Made by a program: the position numbers and the translations under genes. DNA of 64,000 bases from Pinibacter aurantiacus. Its GTDB lineage: Bacteria; Bacteroidota; Bacteroidia; Chitinophagales; Chitinophagaceae. This document shows positions 43,683 through 51,475 of this stretch, piece after piece. Location: positions 372,001 through 436,000 of the forward strand of contig NZ_JAHSPG010000015.1 in NCBI RefSeq assembly GCF_019130065.1. Direction: 5' to 3'. Below the pieces are notes generated by a model, which made no database searches, was not told where the DNA came from, and saw nothing but the letters and a program-made list of their open reading frames with translations. Every line of letters begins with the position of its first letter. Position 1 is the first letter of the stretch.

Positions 43683-44330
43683 ATGAACGCATACTTCATT
43701 TCCGGTTTGGGCGCAGATAAAAGAGCCTTTAAGCACATTAAGGTTCCGGAAAAGTTCCATCCTGTTCATGTTGACTGGATCGAGCCCTTGAAGCGGGAAA
43801 CTATACAGGCATATACAAAACGGCTCTCCACCATAATTGATGATACTGAGCCGTTTATATTAATCGGCCTTTCCTTTGGCGGGATCATTGCTTGCGAGCT
43901 GGCCAAAATTACGCGTCCGCAAAAAGTCATCATCATCTCCAGCGTTACTACGCACACTGAAATCCCCTACATGTACAGATTGGCAGGCAAATACAGCCTT
44001 GACAAATACCTGCCTTACACTTACATGTTGAAGGCAAACGCAACATTGTTCTGGCTCTTTGGGCCATTGACGAACGAAGCAAAGGTGCTTCTGGGAGATA
44101 TCATAAAGGATACTAATCGTCACTTTTTTAAATGGGCGATCAGTCAGATTACCCGATGGAAAAATGATACCAAACCCCAAAACCTCTTACAGCTCCACGG
44201 AAAAAAAGACAAAATCTTCTGGAACTCCAAAGCCCAATACTACATCGATGGCGGCGGGCACTTCATGGTCTTTACTCACGGCGATGTGATCAACAGCTTG
44301 CTGTTGAAATTTGAAGATTTGAAGATTTGA
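43683..44330 (+). CDS. Alpha/beta hydrolase family protein
   Basis: A 215-residue hydrolase-fold protein. The nucleophile elbow GLSFGG places Ser64 as the catalytic serine, the oxyanion region is ISGLGADKRAF near the N-terminus, and a candidate catalytic histidine lies in GGGHFMVFTHG (about residue 190-197). Substrate unknown. The family includes esterases and thioesterases. The ending LKFEDLKI and its TGA stop codon are encoded by the TTTGAAGA-type repeat arm, so the native C-terminus has probably been replaced or extended by the element. It is separated from the previous gene by 56 bp. Confidence 0.83.
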   Translation: MNAYFISGLGADKRAFKHIKVPEKFHPVHVDWIEPLKRETIQAYTKRLSTIIDDTEPFILIGLSFGGIIACELAKITRPQKVIIISSVTTHTEIPYMYRLAGKYSLDKYLPYTYMLKANATLFWLFGPLTNEAKVLLGDIIKDTNRHFFKWAISQITRWKNDTKPQNLLQLHGKKDKIFWNSKAQYYIDGGGHFMVFTHGDVINSLLLKFEDLKI

Positions 44331-44448
44331 GAATTTGAAAATTCATTCTGTGTCCCATTCACTTGTAACATGTGCAACAAGATTGTGTTAGAGAAGCATG
44401 ACGAACCTGAACAATTCTCAAATTTTCAAATTCTCAAATTTTCAAATT
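44306..44448. repeat. Inverted repeat, octamer class TTTGAAAA, entering a coding region
   Basis: Left arm 44306-44343 lies partly inside the hydrolase gene and encodes its C-terminal eight or so residues. Right arm 44413-44448 is complementary in class but its unit order differs. The core starts CATTCTGTGTCCC and includes TTGTAACATGTGCAAC. TACCTTCG at 44450-44457 is a near -7 box for the next gene. Confidence 0.75.
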
Positions 44449-44463
44449 GCCTACCTTCGCTCC

Positions 44464-44973
44464 ATGAATCTCGAATACAAAGATCTATTACCCGAGGGTT
44501 TTGCACCGTCATCACGAGTTTGGGTGTACCAGGCGAGCCGTTTGTTTACTATAAATGAAGCCTTACAAATTGAAGGTCTGCTGGAAGAATTTGTAAACAG
44601 CTGGAATACACATGGAACGCCTGTTAAAGGCTTCAGTACATTGTTTTTCGGACAGTTTGTTGTGCTGATGGCAGATGAAACTGATGCAGGCGTAAGCGGA
44701 TGTAGCACTGACAGTTCTGTTCGCGTAATCAAGCAAATTGAGCAAACCTACCAGGTAAATATGTTTGACAGGCAAATGCTGGCATTCGTCGTAAAAGACA
44801 AAATTCAAATGTTGCCGCTTGCGCATTTAAATCATGCCATTGAGAACGGTTTTGTAACGCCGGACACTTTGTATTTCAACAACATGGTACTTACAAAAGA
44901 TGAACTGGAAACGAAATGGATCATTCCAGTAAAAGATAGCTGGCTGGCTAGGAAAATCGCCAAAACAGTTTAG
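44464..44973 (+). CDS. Conserved hypothetical protein of Bacteroidota (169 aa)
   Basis: A 169-residue soluble protein, no signal peptide or membrane helix. Recognisable segments are SRVWVYQASRLFT, WNTHGTPVKG and a central FGQFVVLMADETDAGVSGCSTDSSVRVIKQIE. Similar proteins in this phylum are often labelled ABC transporter ATPase without having any Walker motif; none is present here either. I make no functional call. ATG at 44464 is chosen because the preceding 22 in-frame codons read the repeat arm. Confidence 0.75.
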   Translation: MNLEYKDLLPEGFAPSSRVWVYQASRLFTINEALQIEGLLEEFVNSWNTHGTPVKGFSTLFFGQFVVLMADETDAGVSGCSTDSSVRVIKQIEQTYQVNMFDRQMLAFVVKDKIQMLPLAHLNHAIENGFVTPDTLYFNNMVLTKDELETKWIIPVKDSWLARKIAKTV

Positions 44974-44977
44974 GGAC

Positions 44978-45112
44978 AATTTGAAAATGTGCTGATTTGA
45001 AAATTTGAAAATTGCGTTCAAGTGTAACAAACCCTTCTGGCACAGTCCTGTAGTATGTGTTACAAATGAATGCAGCGCACAATGCATTTTCAAATTCTCA
45101 TATTTTCAAATT
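44978..45112. repeat. Inverted repeat, octamer class TTTGAAAA, with nested TGTAACA palindrome
   Basis: Left arm 44978-45013, right arm 45085-45112. The core contains AGTGTAACAAA and, inverted, TGTGTTACAAAT, plus the junction motif TGCAGCGCACAATGCATT (45071-45088). Confidence 0.75.
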
Positions 45113-45578
45113 GCATTTCAGACTCCTCCATCACTATTCTACTTTTACTTCTATTATTATTTCTGTATAAATTACCTGTCTTGCTATTGACATGGCCTTT
45201 TGAACTCTTTACTTTTACATCGCCGTCCTACCTAATCCAACTATTCCCATCAAGCTTACTTCACTGATTTCACAAACATTTCTGCCCCCTGAAAATTAAC
45301 AGCACATATTTGTTGTCAACCCCTTTTTTGCACCTAAACCTTGTGTTATGAAATGTCCTGCTCATTTGTTTGCACGGCACTCCTGTTGCTTCTACATACT
45401 GCAAACACTAACAGCAATGGCCCCATAATGAACATGTTGGGACCAATTCACTTCTTCAACAATTCGGGGAAAGAATCTGTCGTTTTCGAAAGTCAGACAG
45501 CAAATGTTTGTCCGTACACTATAAAAATGTTTTCACAACGGAGCCTCTAACTATTAATATAAACCTAAAAACGTTTTT
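45113..45578. other. AT- and pyrimidine-rich gap, no gene seen
   Basis: About 466 bp upstream of the three lipoprotein genes. It is rich in CT-runs, with no convincing ORF (45341-45550 needs a TTG start and has no family), no terminator and no clear promoter box. It may be the leader and promoter of the lipoprotein cluster. Confidence 0.5.
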
Positions 45579-46394
45579 ATGAGAGTACGAATTTCAACTA
45601 TTGCTTTGACCCTTGTCATCCTTTACACTGCAGGTTGTAAAAAAGCTTATGATTACATTGAAAAGAACCCAACCGGAACCTGCGACGCATGTAAGATCAC
45701 ACAGTTTGTGACTTACTCCGGTTCTTTTAAAACTGCACGCGACGTCAGTTATGACAAAAAAGGAAACATCATCAGCATTGTTGCACAAACAGACAATGTT
45801 CCTAACTACGACTATTACTTCCGATATGACAATAAAAACAGAATTGCAGAGCGGATAGCAGTGTATCATGGCTCACTCGGCGGCGCTATATTATGGGACT
45901 CTTACAGATATTTTAAGGATAAGATCGTCGACACCCTTTACACATATTCGGGGAATTATCATGATCCCGCGCCTCCGGTAAATAACTATATTGGTAAGAC
46001 CTATGAAGAACTTAAACTGGACGCCCAAGGCAGAATCATCGAAGCCACATTCGTTCCTGGATTTGGAAATCCAAATCAGACTGTCAGTTACAAATATGAT
46101 TTCAACGCAAATCTTTTACGTGACCCTAAGTCGCTTTATGACAACAAAATCAATGCTTACCGAACCAACAACATGTGGCAGCTAACACTTAGAGATTACA
46201 GCGCCAACAATCCCATTGACATTCCGGGAATAGATCAGCAAACTTACCCGCAAATTGTAAGCTATAACACTTACGGCCTTCCCACTAAGTACAGAACCAA
46301 CCGCTATGCACCTAACTCGCTTTACACGTTTGGTTTCATCTACGATTCGCTGGAAGTAAAGTACGATTGCGATTTGTCTAAAATAAATTATTAA
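45579..46394 (+). CDS. Tandem paralogous lipoprotein 1, YD-like repeats
   Basis: A 271-residue lipoprotein. The signal ends LYTAGC (Cys20), followed by KKAYDYIEKNPTGT. The body has short tyrosine/aspartate units such as SYDKKGNIISI, LDAQGRIIEATF and YKYDFNANLLRD, reminiscent of RHS/YD repeats but fewer and more variable. The product should sit in the outer membrane facing periplasm or surface. The function is unknown. It is the first of three paralogues on the same strand (next gene 50 bp downstream). All share the C-K-K-x-Y-D opening, a double-cysteine C-D-A-C or similar, and a closing [KE]Y-x-C-D-L/I-S-K-I/V-N-Y or variant. Confidence 0.75.
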   Translation: MRVRISTIALTLVILYTAGCKKAYDYIEKNPTGTCDACKITQFVTYSGSFKTARDVSYDKKGNIISIVAQTDNVPNYDYYFRYDNKNRIAERIAVYHGSLGGAILWDSYRYFKDKIVDTLYTYSGNYHDPAPPVNNYIGKTYEELKLDAQGRIIEATFVPGFGNPNQTVSYKYDFNANLLRDPKSLYDNKINAYRTNNMWQLTLRDYSANNPIDIPGIDQQTYPQIVSYNTYGLPTKYRTNRYAPNSLYTFGFIYDSLEVKYDCDLSKINY

Positions 46395-46444
46395 AAGTCC
46401 GTACGCTATACAACTTTGACCATTAACCATTAAACCTTAAATGT

Positions 46445-47254
46445 ATGAAAGTTAAAAACCTTATCATCGCGGTATTTGCCTTTGGGTTATTTGCATTAAG
46501 CAGCTGCAAAAAACTGTATGACTATGTAGAACACCATCCCACAGCCACATCTGATGCATGTAAGATCACACAGTTTATCGTTTCTGAAAACGGGCTAACA
46601 GTGATCTTTGATGTTACCTACGACAAAAAGGGAAATATGACAAGCGTCGTCGCCCGCGAAGGATACCCTGTTTACATGAACTTCGATCAGTATTACAGAT
46701 ACGACAAGCACAATCAACTGACAGATCAGATTGTTGCTTACCATGGGTATTCCGTTCCAATTACCTGGCACTCTTATCAATATGCCCACAACAAGATTTT
46801 CGATTCTGTCTACTTTAACAGCGGCAATCTGTCTGACCCCAAACCTCCGGTCAATGCGCCTCCAAGTGCCAAAGTTTTTTACAACTTCACAACAGATAAC
46901 GATGGACGTATCATAAGTGTAACGTCAACCGGCAACTACAATAATTCTTTCCAATACGATGCCAAGGGAAATCTCGTCCGCACTTTCCCTGCTACCTACG
47001 ACAATAAAATAAATCCTTACAGAACAAATGAAGTGTGGCAGCAAGTCTTTTGGGACTATAGCGCAAATAATCCAATTGCATACCTGGCTCCGCCCAATTA
47101 CTCCCTTGCGAAAATCGTGAGCTACAATTCTTATGGCTTGCCTACAAAATACGTGGCCTATGATGGCTTTCAATACAACACCAGCAAGTTTGGATTTGCA
47201 TTTGACACGCTGGAAATCAAGTACGCCTGCGACATCTCCAAAGTAAATTACTAA
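46445..47254 (+). CDS. Tandem paralogous lipoprotein 2, YD-like repeats
   Basis: A 269-residue lipoprotein (lipobox ALSSC, Cys21) clearly homologous to its neighbour over its whole length: CKKLYDYVEHHPTATSDACKI, YDKKGNMTSVVA, YDAKGNLVRTFPATYDNKIN, and the end KYACDISKVNY. Codons and spacing indicate an old tandem duplication rather than a recent one. Function unknown. It starts 50 bp after the first copy and precedes the third by 36 bp, so the three are probably co-transcribed. Confidence 0.75.
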   Translation: MKVKNLIIAVFAFGLFALSSCKKLYDYVEHHPTATSDACKITQFIVSENGLTVIFDVTYDKKGNMTSVVAREGYPVYMNFDQYYRYDKHNQLTDQIVAYHGYSVPITWHSYQYAHNKIFDSVYFNSGNLSDPKPPVNAPPSAKVFYNFTTDNDGRIISVTSTGNYNNSFQYDAKGNLVRTFPATYDNKINPYRTNEVWQQVFWDYSANNPIAYLAPPNYSLAKIVSYNSYGLPTKYVAYDGFQYNTSKFGFAFDTLEIKYACDISKVNY

Positions 47255-47290
47255 CCCTGCTTTACTACAAACACTAAAAAACGCTCTATT

Positions 47291-48112
47291 ATGAAAAAAG
47301 CAACTGGTACACTCCTTATCATTATTGCAACGTTTTACATCACGGGATGTAAGAAACTTTATGACCAGGTAGACAAAGATCCCGGACAGGAATTTAAATA
47401 CTGTGACATCAAAAAATTCAAGGTCTGGTTCAACGACAGTTACAATGAATTTAATGTCATCTACAACAACAAGGGACAACCGAAGGATGTTTTAGGCATC
47501 AATCCTGATACACCTTTAACACACTTTAGTTTCGATCAACATTTCCGTTACGATAAAAAGGGACGACTCACAGATTGGATATTAAATCCCCCCGGACAAC
47601 AGCAGGTTTGGCTATGGGACACTTACCGCTATTTATCACCTACACAAGTGCTGGACACCACTTATGCACTTTATGGCTACGGTTCCTACATTACGGACCC
47701 ACGTCCTCCTCTTGTGCCCATCGGCCCGATTCGCGTAAGACTCTTCGATTATGACCAATATGGACGAGTAATAAAAATGACCAACGCCCAAAACCCCAGC
47801 GAGGTTACTCTTTACGAGTACGATGCAAATGGTAATTCAACTTTCTATCCATCGAATGCCTACGATAGCGCTGTAAATATGATGCGCACAAATAAAATAT
47901 GGATGTTCGTAAATAATAACAGCGATGTAAACAATCTTCGGGCCAACTACTACGGCTCAAATATATTTACTTACAACTCTTATATGTTGCCAACGTCAAT
48001 GGAATTGGTACCCCGAGATCCTTTTACGGACGGAGAACAATTCATGACCGCTTTCGTATTCGACAAAATGGTGATTGAGTATGATTGTAAGGGAAATCCG
48101 AAGTTTTATTAG
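47291..48112 (+). CDS. Tandem paralogous lipoprotein 3, YD-like repeats
   Basis: A 273-residue lipoprotein (lipobox YITGC, Cys20), the most divergent of the trio. It has CKKLYDQVDKDPGQEF, YNNKGQPKDVLG, YDQYGRVIKMTNA and YEYDANGNSTF, and ends EYDCKGNPKFY. Its YD-like units are closer to classical YDxxGR than in the other two. Function unknown. The stop codon is followed at once by a TGAATAAC-class repeat. Confidence 0.73.
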   Translation: MKKATGTLLIIIATFYITGCKKLYDQVDKDPGQEFKYCDIKKFKVWFNDSYNEFNVIYNNKGQPKDVLGINPDTPLTHFSFDQHFRYDKKGRLTDWILNPPGQQQVWLWDTYRYLSPTQVLDTTYALYGYGSYITDPRPPLVPIGPIRVRLFDYDQYGRVIKMTNAQNPSEVTLYEYDANGNSTFYPSNAYDSAVNMMRTNKIWMFVNNNSDVNNLRANYYGSNIFTYNSYMLPTSMELVPRDPFTDGEQFMTAFVFDKMVIEYDCKGNPKFY

Positions 48113-48197
48113 TGACTGAGTAAACTGAATAACTGAATAACTGAACATGAAAGTGCGGTCTGCATCAGTTATTCAGTTATTCAGTTACTCAGTTATT
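48113..48197. repeat. Inverted repeat, octamer class TGAATAAC
   Basis: Left arm 48113-48145 and right arm 48165-48197 around a 19-bp core (CATGAAAGTGCGGTCTGCAT). Located between convergent genes. Confidence 0.75.
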
Positions 48198-48211
48198 GTA
48201 CTATTTGAGTT

Positions 48212-49549
48212 TCAAAAGTAAAGCGTAAACACCGTCCCCTCTCCTTCTCTCGACTGCACCTGGATATTGCCTTTGTGCAGCAGCATGATTTGTTTGCAGA
48301 GGCTCAAACCTATGCCACTACCGGTTTTCTTCGTGCTGAAGAATGGAATAAAAATTTTGTCTGCCACTTCGGGAGACATGCCGGCACCATTGTCGGCAAT
48401 CTTTAAAATGGGTCTGTTGTTGGGTTGAATATATCCAGATAAAATTATCGATGGATGCGAAACCTCTTTTACCGCATCGATAGCATTCACCAATAAATTG
48501 ATCAGCAATTGCTCAATTAAACTTGTATCTACATCTACCATTAACGACGGATCTTTCAACACAATATTCAGTTCAATATTTTTATGCAAAAGAGTTGGCT
48601 GCATCAAGGTATGCAGGTTTTCGAAAAGATCGCGCATATAAACTTTCTGCAAGTTGGGAGTAGTGATCTTATTGAAATTGCGATAGGCTTCCGCAAACTT
48701 CAGCAGGCCTTCACTTCGCTTTTTTATCGTTTCTACGCCCAGTGTAAAATCTTCCGGCACAGTGTTGCCGTTCTCTTTTCCGTACACTTCCAAACGATTT
48801 TTCAAAGTCTCTGCCAAGGAAGATATAGGGGCGATAGAGTTCATGATCTCATGCGTCATTACACTCAGCAATCGTTGCCATGCTTTGCTTTCCGTTTCAT
48901 CCAATGCTTCACTCACGTTTTGAAAAGCGATCAGTTTAAATATCTTTCCATCGGTTTGAAAAAGCGTTGCAGACAATAATATCTTCAATGAGTTTTGTTC
49001 CTTATTGATCGTTACTACCTCATGTTCATTAGTATTCAGCTTGATCAAATGCCTGTACAAATTTTCATCGCGCTTCTCCAATGAATGAACCGTCTTCAGG
49101 TAAGGAATACCAAACATTTTCTTGAACGATTCGTTGATCCATCCAATCTCTCCCGAATTCAACTCATAAGATAAAATACCGGTATCCACCAGTTCGAGTA
49201 TCTTCTGCAAATACTGATACTGCGTTTCCCTTTCCTTTGTAATGATCTTAAATGTTGAATTGATTTCGTTAAAGCCTTTACGTAATAGTTGAAACTCAGA
49301 CGGCGCATGCTTCTCATCAAAGTACCTTGAGAAGTCACGATAACGTACCGACTCCACAAACTGCGAAACTTCCGTTTCCGCTTTTTTATGAAAGCGATAA
49401 AAACTCCAAACCAGGTAGATGATAACCGGCAAAGCAACTACAGCAAACAGGTATTGCTGCTTGTTTAAAAAATAAGCTTCTGCGCAAAGCACAATAAAAA
49501 GAAGGAGCACCTGCAAAAGGATTCCCCACTTGTAGCGTCTAAATGTCAT
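48212..49549 (-). CDS. Sensor histidine kinase (NtrB/AtoS-like)
   Basis: A 445-residue kinase. Two N-terminal helices (about 8-27 and 33-52) have only a short loop, so it senses membrane or cytosolic signals rather than having a large periplasmic domain. A linker and PAS domain (about 112-215, YLQKILELVDTGILSYEL) precede the HisKA helix with His233 in VMTHEIMNSIAPI. The HATPase domain has LLINLLVNAIDAV, KIADNGAGM, FFSTKKTGSGIGLSLCK and the closing GEGTVFTLYF. It should phosphorylate the response regulator encoded upstream with an 11-bp overlap. The pair is divergent from the exporter locus, which is the probable target. Confidence 0.92.
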   Translation of the reverse strand: MTFRRYKWGILLQVLLLFIVLCAEAYFLNKQQYLFAVVALPVIIYLVWSFYRFHKKAETEVSQFVESVRYRDFSRYFDEKHAPSEFQLLRKGFNEINSTFKIITKERETQYQYLQKILELVDTGILSYELNSGEIGWINESFKKMFGIPYLKTVHSLEKRDENLYRHLIKLNTNEHEVVTINKEQNSLKILLSATLFQTDGKIFKLIAFQNVSEALDETESKAWQRLLSVMTHEIMNSIAPISSLAETLKNRLEVYGKENGNTVPEDFTLGVETIKKRSEGLLKFAEAYRNFNKITTPNLQKVYMRDLFENLHTLMQPTLLHKNIELNIVLKDPSLMVDVDTSLIEQLLINLLVNAIDAVKEVSHPSIILSGYIQPNNRPILKIADNGAGMSPEVADKIFIPFFSTKKTGSGIGLSLCKQIMLLHKGNIQVQSREGEGTVFTLYF

Positions 49550-50900
49550 ATTTACTTAATCGGCGGTATAAAGCAGTTCTTGTAAGACCAAGCTCTTTGG
49601 AAGCTTTTGTGATATTGCCATTGTGTTTTTCTATTACACGAAGAATGGTATTCTTTTCAACCTCACTCAATAAATTTTCATCCTTCTCATCGTTATGCAC
49701 GCTTGCATTTTCTATCGGAGAAAACAACAAATCCTTATCCTGCAGCAAAGCTTCCTCAGCCATAATCACTGCACGCTCAATGGTGTATTGCAGTTCGCGC
49801 ACATTGCCGGGATAATGATAATTGATTAGTTTATCAATCGCCTTTTCTGAAAACTCCATTTTCGGTTTCAGGTATTTATTGGCGTACATATTCATAAAAT
49901 GCTCTGCCAGCATTGGAATATCTTCTCTTCTTTTCCGTAATGGTGGCACAGTAATTTCAACAGTGTTGATGCGATAGATAAGATCCTTTCTGAAACGCTG
50001 CTCATTACTAAGCTCCTGCATAGACACGTTGGTCGCGCAGATTAAACGAATATCTATCGGAAATGACTGGTTGGTTCCAAGTTTGGTCACCTGCCTGTTT
50101 TGCAATACAGTCAATAGTTTTGCCTGCTGCTGCAATGAAATATTTCCAATCTCATCCAAAAAAAGCGAACCGGTGTTTGCCGCCTCAAATCTGCCCTGCC
50201 TGTCCTCACGGGCATCCGTAAACGCTCCTTTTTTGTGACCAAACAATTCACTCTCAAAAAGCGACTCTGTCAGGGCACCGACATCTACTTTTACAAAAGG
50301 TTTATCTGCGCGAAGTGAACGCTGGTGTACCGCTTTCGCGATCAAATCTTTACCGGTGCCGTTTTCACCAAGAATTAAAATATTGGCATCTGTCGGAGCG
50401 ATCTTTTCTATTTTGTAAAAGATGTCCTGCATCAGCTCAGACTTTCCAAGCAACTCCTTGCCTATTACAGAATCCGCTTTGTCTTTATCTCCATTGCCGC
50501 CATTGCCACCCAGGCTCTTTTTCAGCGCATCCTTAATCGCCGTTATCAATCTTTCATTGTGCCATGGTTTTACCACAAAATCCGTCGCCCCTTCTTTCAA
50601 ACATCGCACTGCCAAATCAATGTCGCCGTAAGCTGTAATCATAATAACAGCGCCGCCAAACTTCATTTCGCGTATCTTCTTCAACCAGAAAATTCCTTCA
50701 TTGCCTGTATTAATAGAACTGTTGAAGTTCATATCAAGCAGGATAACATCAAATGAATTTGAAGTCATTAGAGAGCGTATATTTTCGGGATTTTTTTCTG
50801 TAATAATGCTCTTGGCCTCTGTCTTCAACAAAAGTCTCACAGCGGTAAGCACATCAGTATCATCATCAATCACTAGTACGTTGGCGTTTTTCAGTAACAT
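49539..50900 (-). CDS. Sigma-54-dependent response regulator (NtrC family)
   Basis: A 453-residue regulator. The receiver domain (about 1-125) has the acidic pair VIDDDTD, phosphoacceptor Asp56 in LLDMN and the conserved ITAYG/VKPW. The AAA+ domain has Walker A GENGTGKD, Walker B GSLFLDEIG and the sigma-54 contact loop written GAFTDA instead of GAFTGA. A Fis-type helix-turn-helix (GNITKASKELGLTRTALYRR) closes the protein. It should activate sigma-54 promoters by ATP hydrolysis. The GAFTDA variant is worth noting but is probably still functional. ATG at 50900 is preferred to TTG at 50909. The histidine kinase gene overlaps the 3' end by 11 bp. Confidence 0.93.
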   Translation of the reverse strand: MLLKNANVLVIDDDTDVLTAVRLLLKTEAKSIITEKNPENIRSLMTSNSFDVILLDMNFNSSINTGNEGIFWLKKIREMKFGGAVIMITAYGDIDLAVRCLKEGATDFVVKPWHNERLITAIKDALKKSLGGNGGNGDKDKADSVIGKELLGKSELMQDIFYKIEKIAPTDANILILGENGTGKDLIAKAVHQRSLRADKPFVKVDVGALTESLFESELFGHKKGAFTDAREDRQGRFEAANTGSLFLDEIGNISLQQQAKLLTVLQNRQVTKLGTNQSFPIDIRLICATNVSMQELSNEQRFRKDLIYRINTVEITVPPLRKRREDIPMLAEHFMNMYANKYLKPKMEFSEKAIDKLINYHYPGNVRELQYTIERAVIMAEEALLQDKDLLFSPIENASVHNDEKDENLLSEVEKNTILRVIEKHNGNITKASKELGLTRTALYRRLSKYDI

Positions 50901-50984
50901 GGGAAACAAAGCAGATTAAGGTAGTAGAGTAATGTTTCATCAAATGTACCATTCAAAATCGGGATTTGAAATTTGCCGTTTGAA

Positions 50985-51115
50985 AATAACTGAATAACTG
51001 AATGACTGAATAACTGAAGTTTGTGTGTAACATACCTCCTATCCCAACGTCTCTATTATTCAATAATTCAATGACTCAACCCGTCAGTTATTCAGTTATT
51101 CAGTTACTCAGTTAC
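50985..51115. repeat. Inverted repeat, octamer class TGAATAAC, clear left junction motif
   Basis: Left arm 50985-51018, then TTTGTGTGTAACA (51020-51032). Inner AATTATTCAA-like units, and right arm 51083-51115 (GTTATTCA units). Confidence 0.75.
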
Positions 51116-51210
51116 CCTACCATCCCAAAAGCGTACGGAAAATGTATCATTACCGAACACTGGTTTTTGCATACGGATTATAATCAATTGAAAAAAAGCG
51201 ACTTATGATT

Positions 51211-51227
51211 TGGCACAGCTTTCCGTA
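51211..51227 (+). promoter_or_regulatory. Possible sigma-54 promoter of the exporter locus
   Basis: TGGCAC (51211-51216) matches the sigma-54 -24 element exactly. The -12 side reads TTTCCG rather than TTGC, so the match is half. The position, 41 bp before the small ORF and next to an NtrC-type regulator gene, is suggestive. Confidence 0.35.
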
Positions 51228-51267
51228 ATATTGGTATACACAAAATTCGACAAGAAAATTTTCAGCC

Positions 51268-51462
51268 ATGAACCTTGTCACAAAAAAAAGTTTGCCTGCA
51301 ATTATGATCACTGCGATGATCATCGCGTTCATCCCGATTTTCGTGGTTGCGGGCAACTGTTCTAACAGATGTGCTGACGTGCCAAAGGTACAAGTTCAGC
51401 AACCAGAACAAGAAGACGTAGTGATCGGAAAGTTTCACGAATTGATTTTGCTTTACTTATAA
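51268..51462 (+). CDS. Small secreted or membrane peptide (64 aa), uncertain
   Basis: A 64-codon ATG-started frame. The N-terminal 30 residues are a lysine-led hydrophobic segment (LPAIMITAMIIAFIPIFVVA), like a signal peptide or membrane helix. A cysteine-containing stretch NCSNRCADVPKVQVQQ and a short tail follow. It starts just downstream of the possible sigma-54 promoter and ends 13 bp before the membrane-fusion-protein gene, so it would be the first gene of that operon. I do not recognise a family. It could be a leader peptide or a small regulator of the exporter; this is a guess. Confidence 0.5.
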   Translation: MNLVTKKSLPAIMITAMIIAFIPIFVVAGNCSNRCADVPKVQVQQPEQEDVVIGKFHELILLYL

Positions 51463-51475
51463 AAACAACTAAACG

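Larger units (their letters stand above)
50901..51267. promoter_or_regulatory. Divergent gap between ntrC-type gene and exporter locus
   Basis: 367 bp. It holds the TGAATAAC-class element (50985-51115), a sigma-54-like -24 box (51211-51216) and a spacer near 51120-51210 with no gene. It must contain the promoters of both divergent units. Confidence 0.55.

Noticed and set aside
44464-44973. ABC transporter ATPase
   Set aside because: Similar proteins carry this label, but no Walker A, Walker B or signature motif is present in the sequence.
45035-45051. TGGCAC followed by TGTAG as a second sigma-54 promoter
   Set aside because: The -12 side does not match, it lies in a repeat core, and the nearest gene is more than 500 bp away.
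45341-45550. A 69-codon frame upstream of the lipoprotein cluster
   Set aside because: It needs a TTG start, has no recognisable family, and its hydrophobic N-terminus is not followed by a convincing mature protein.
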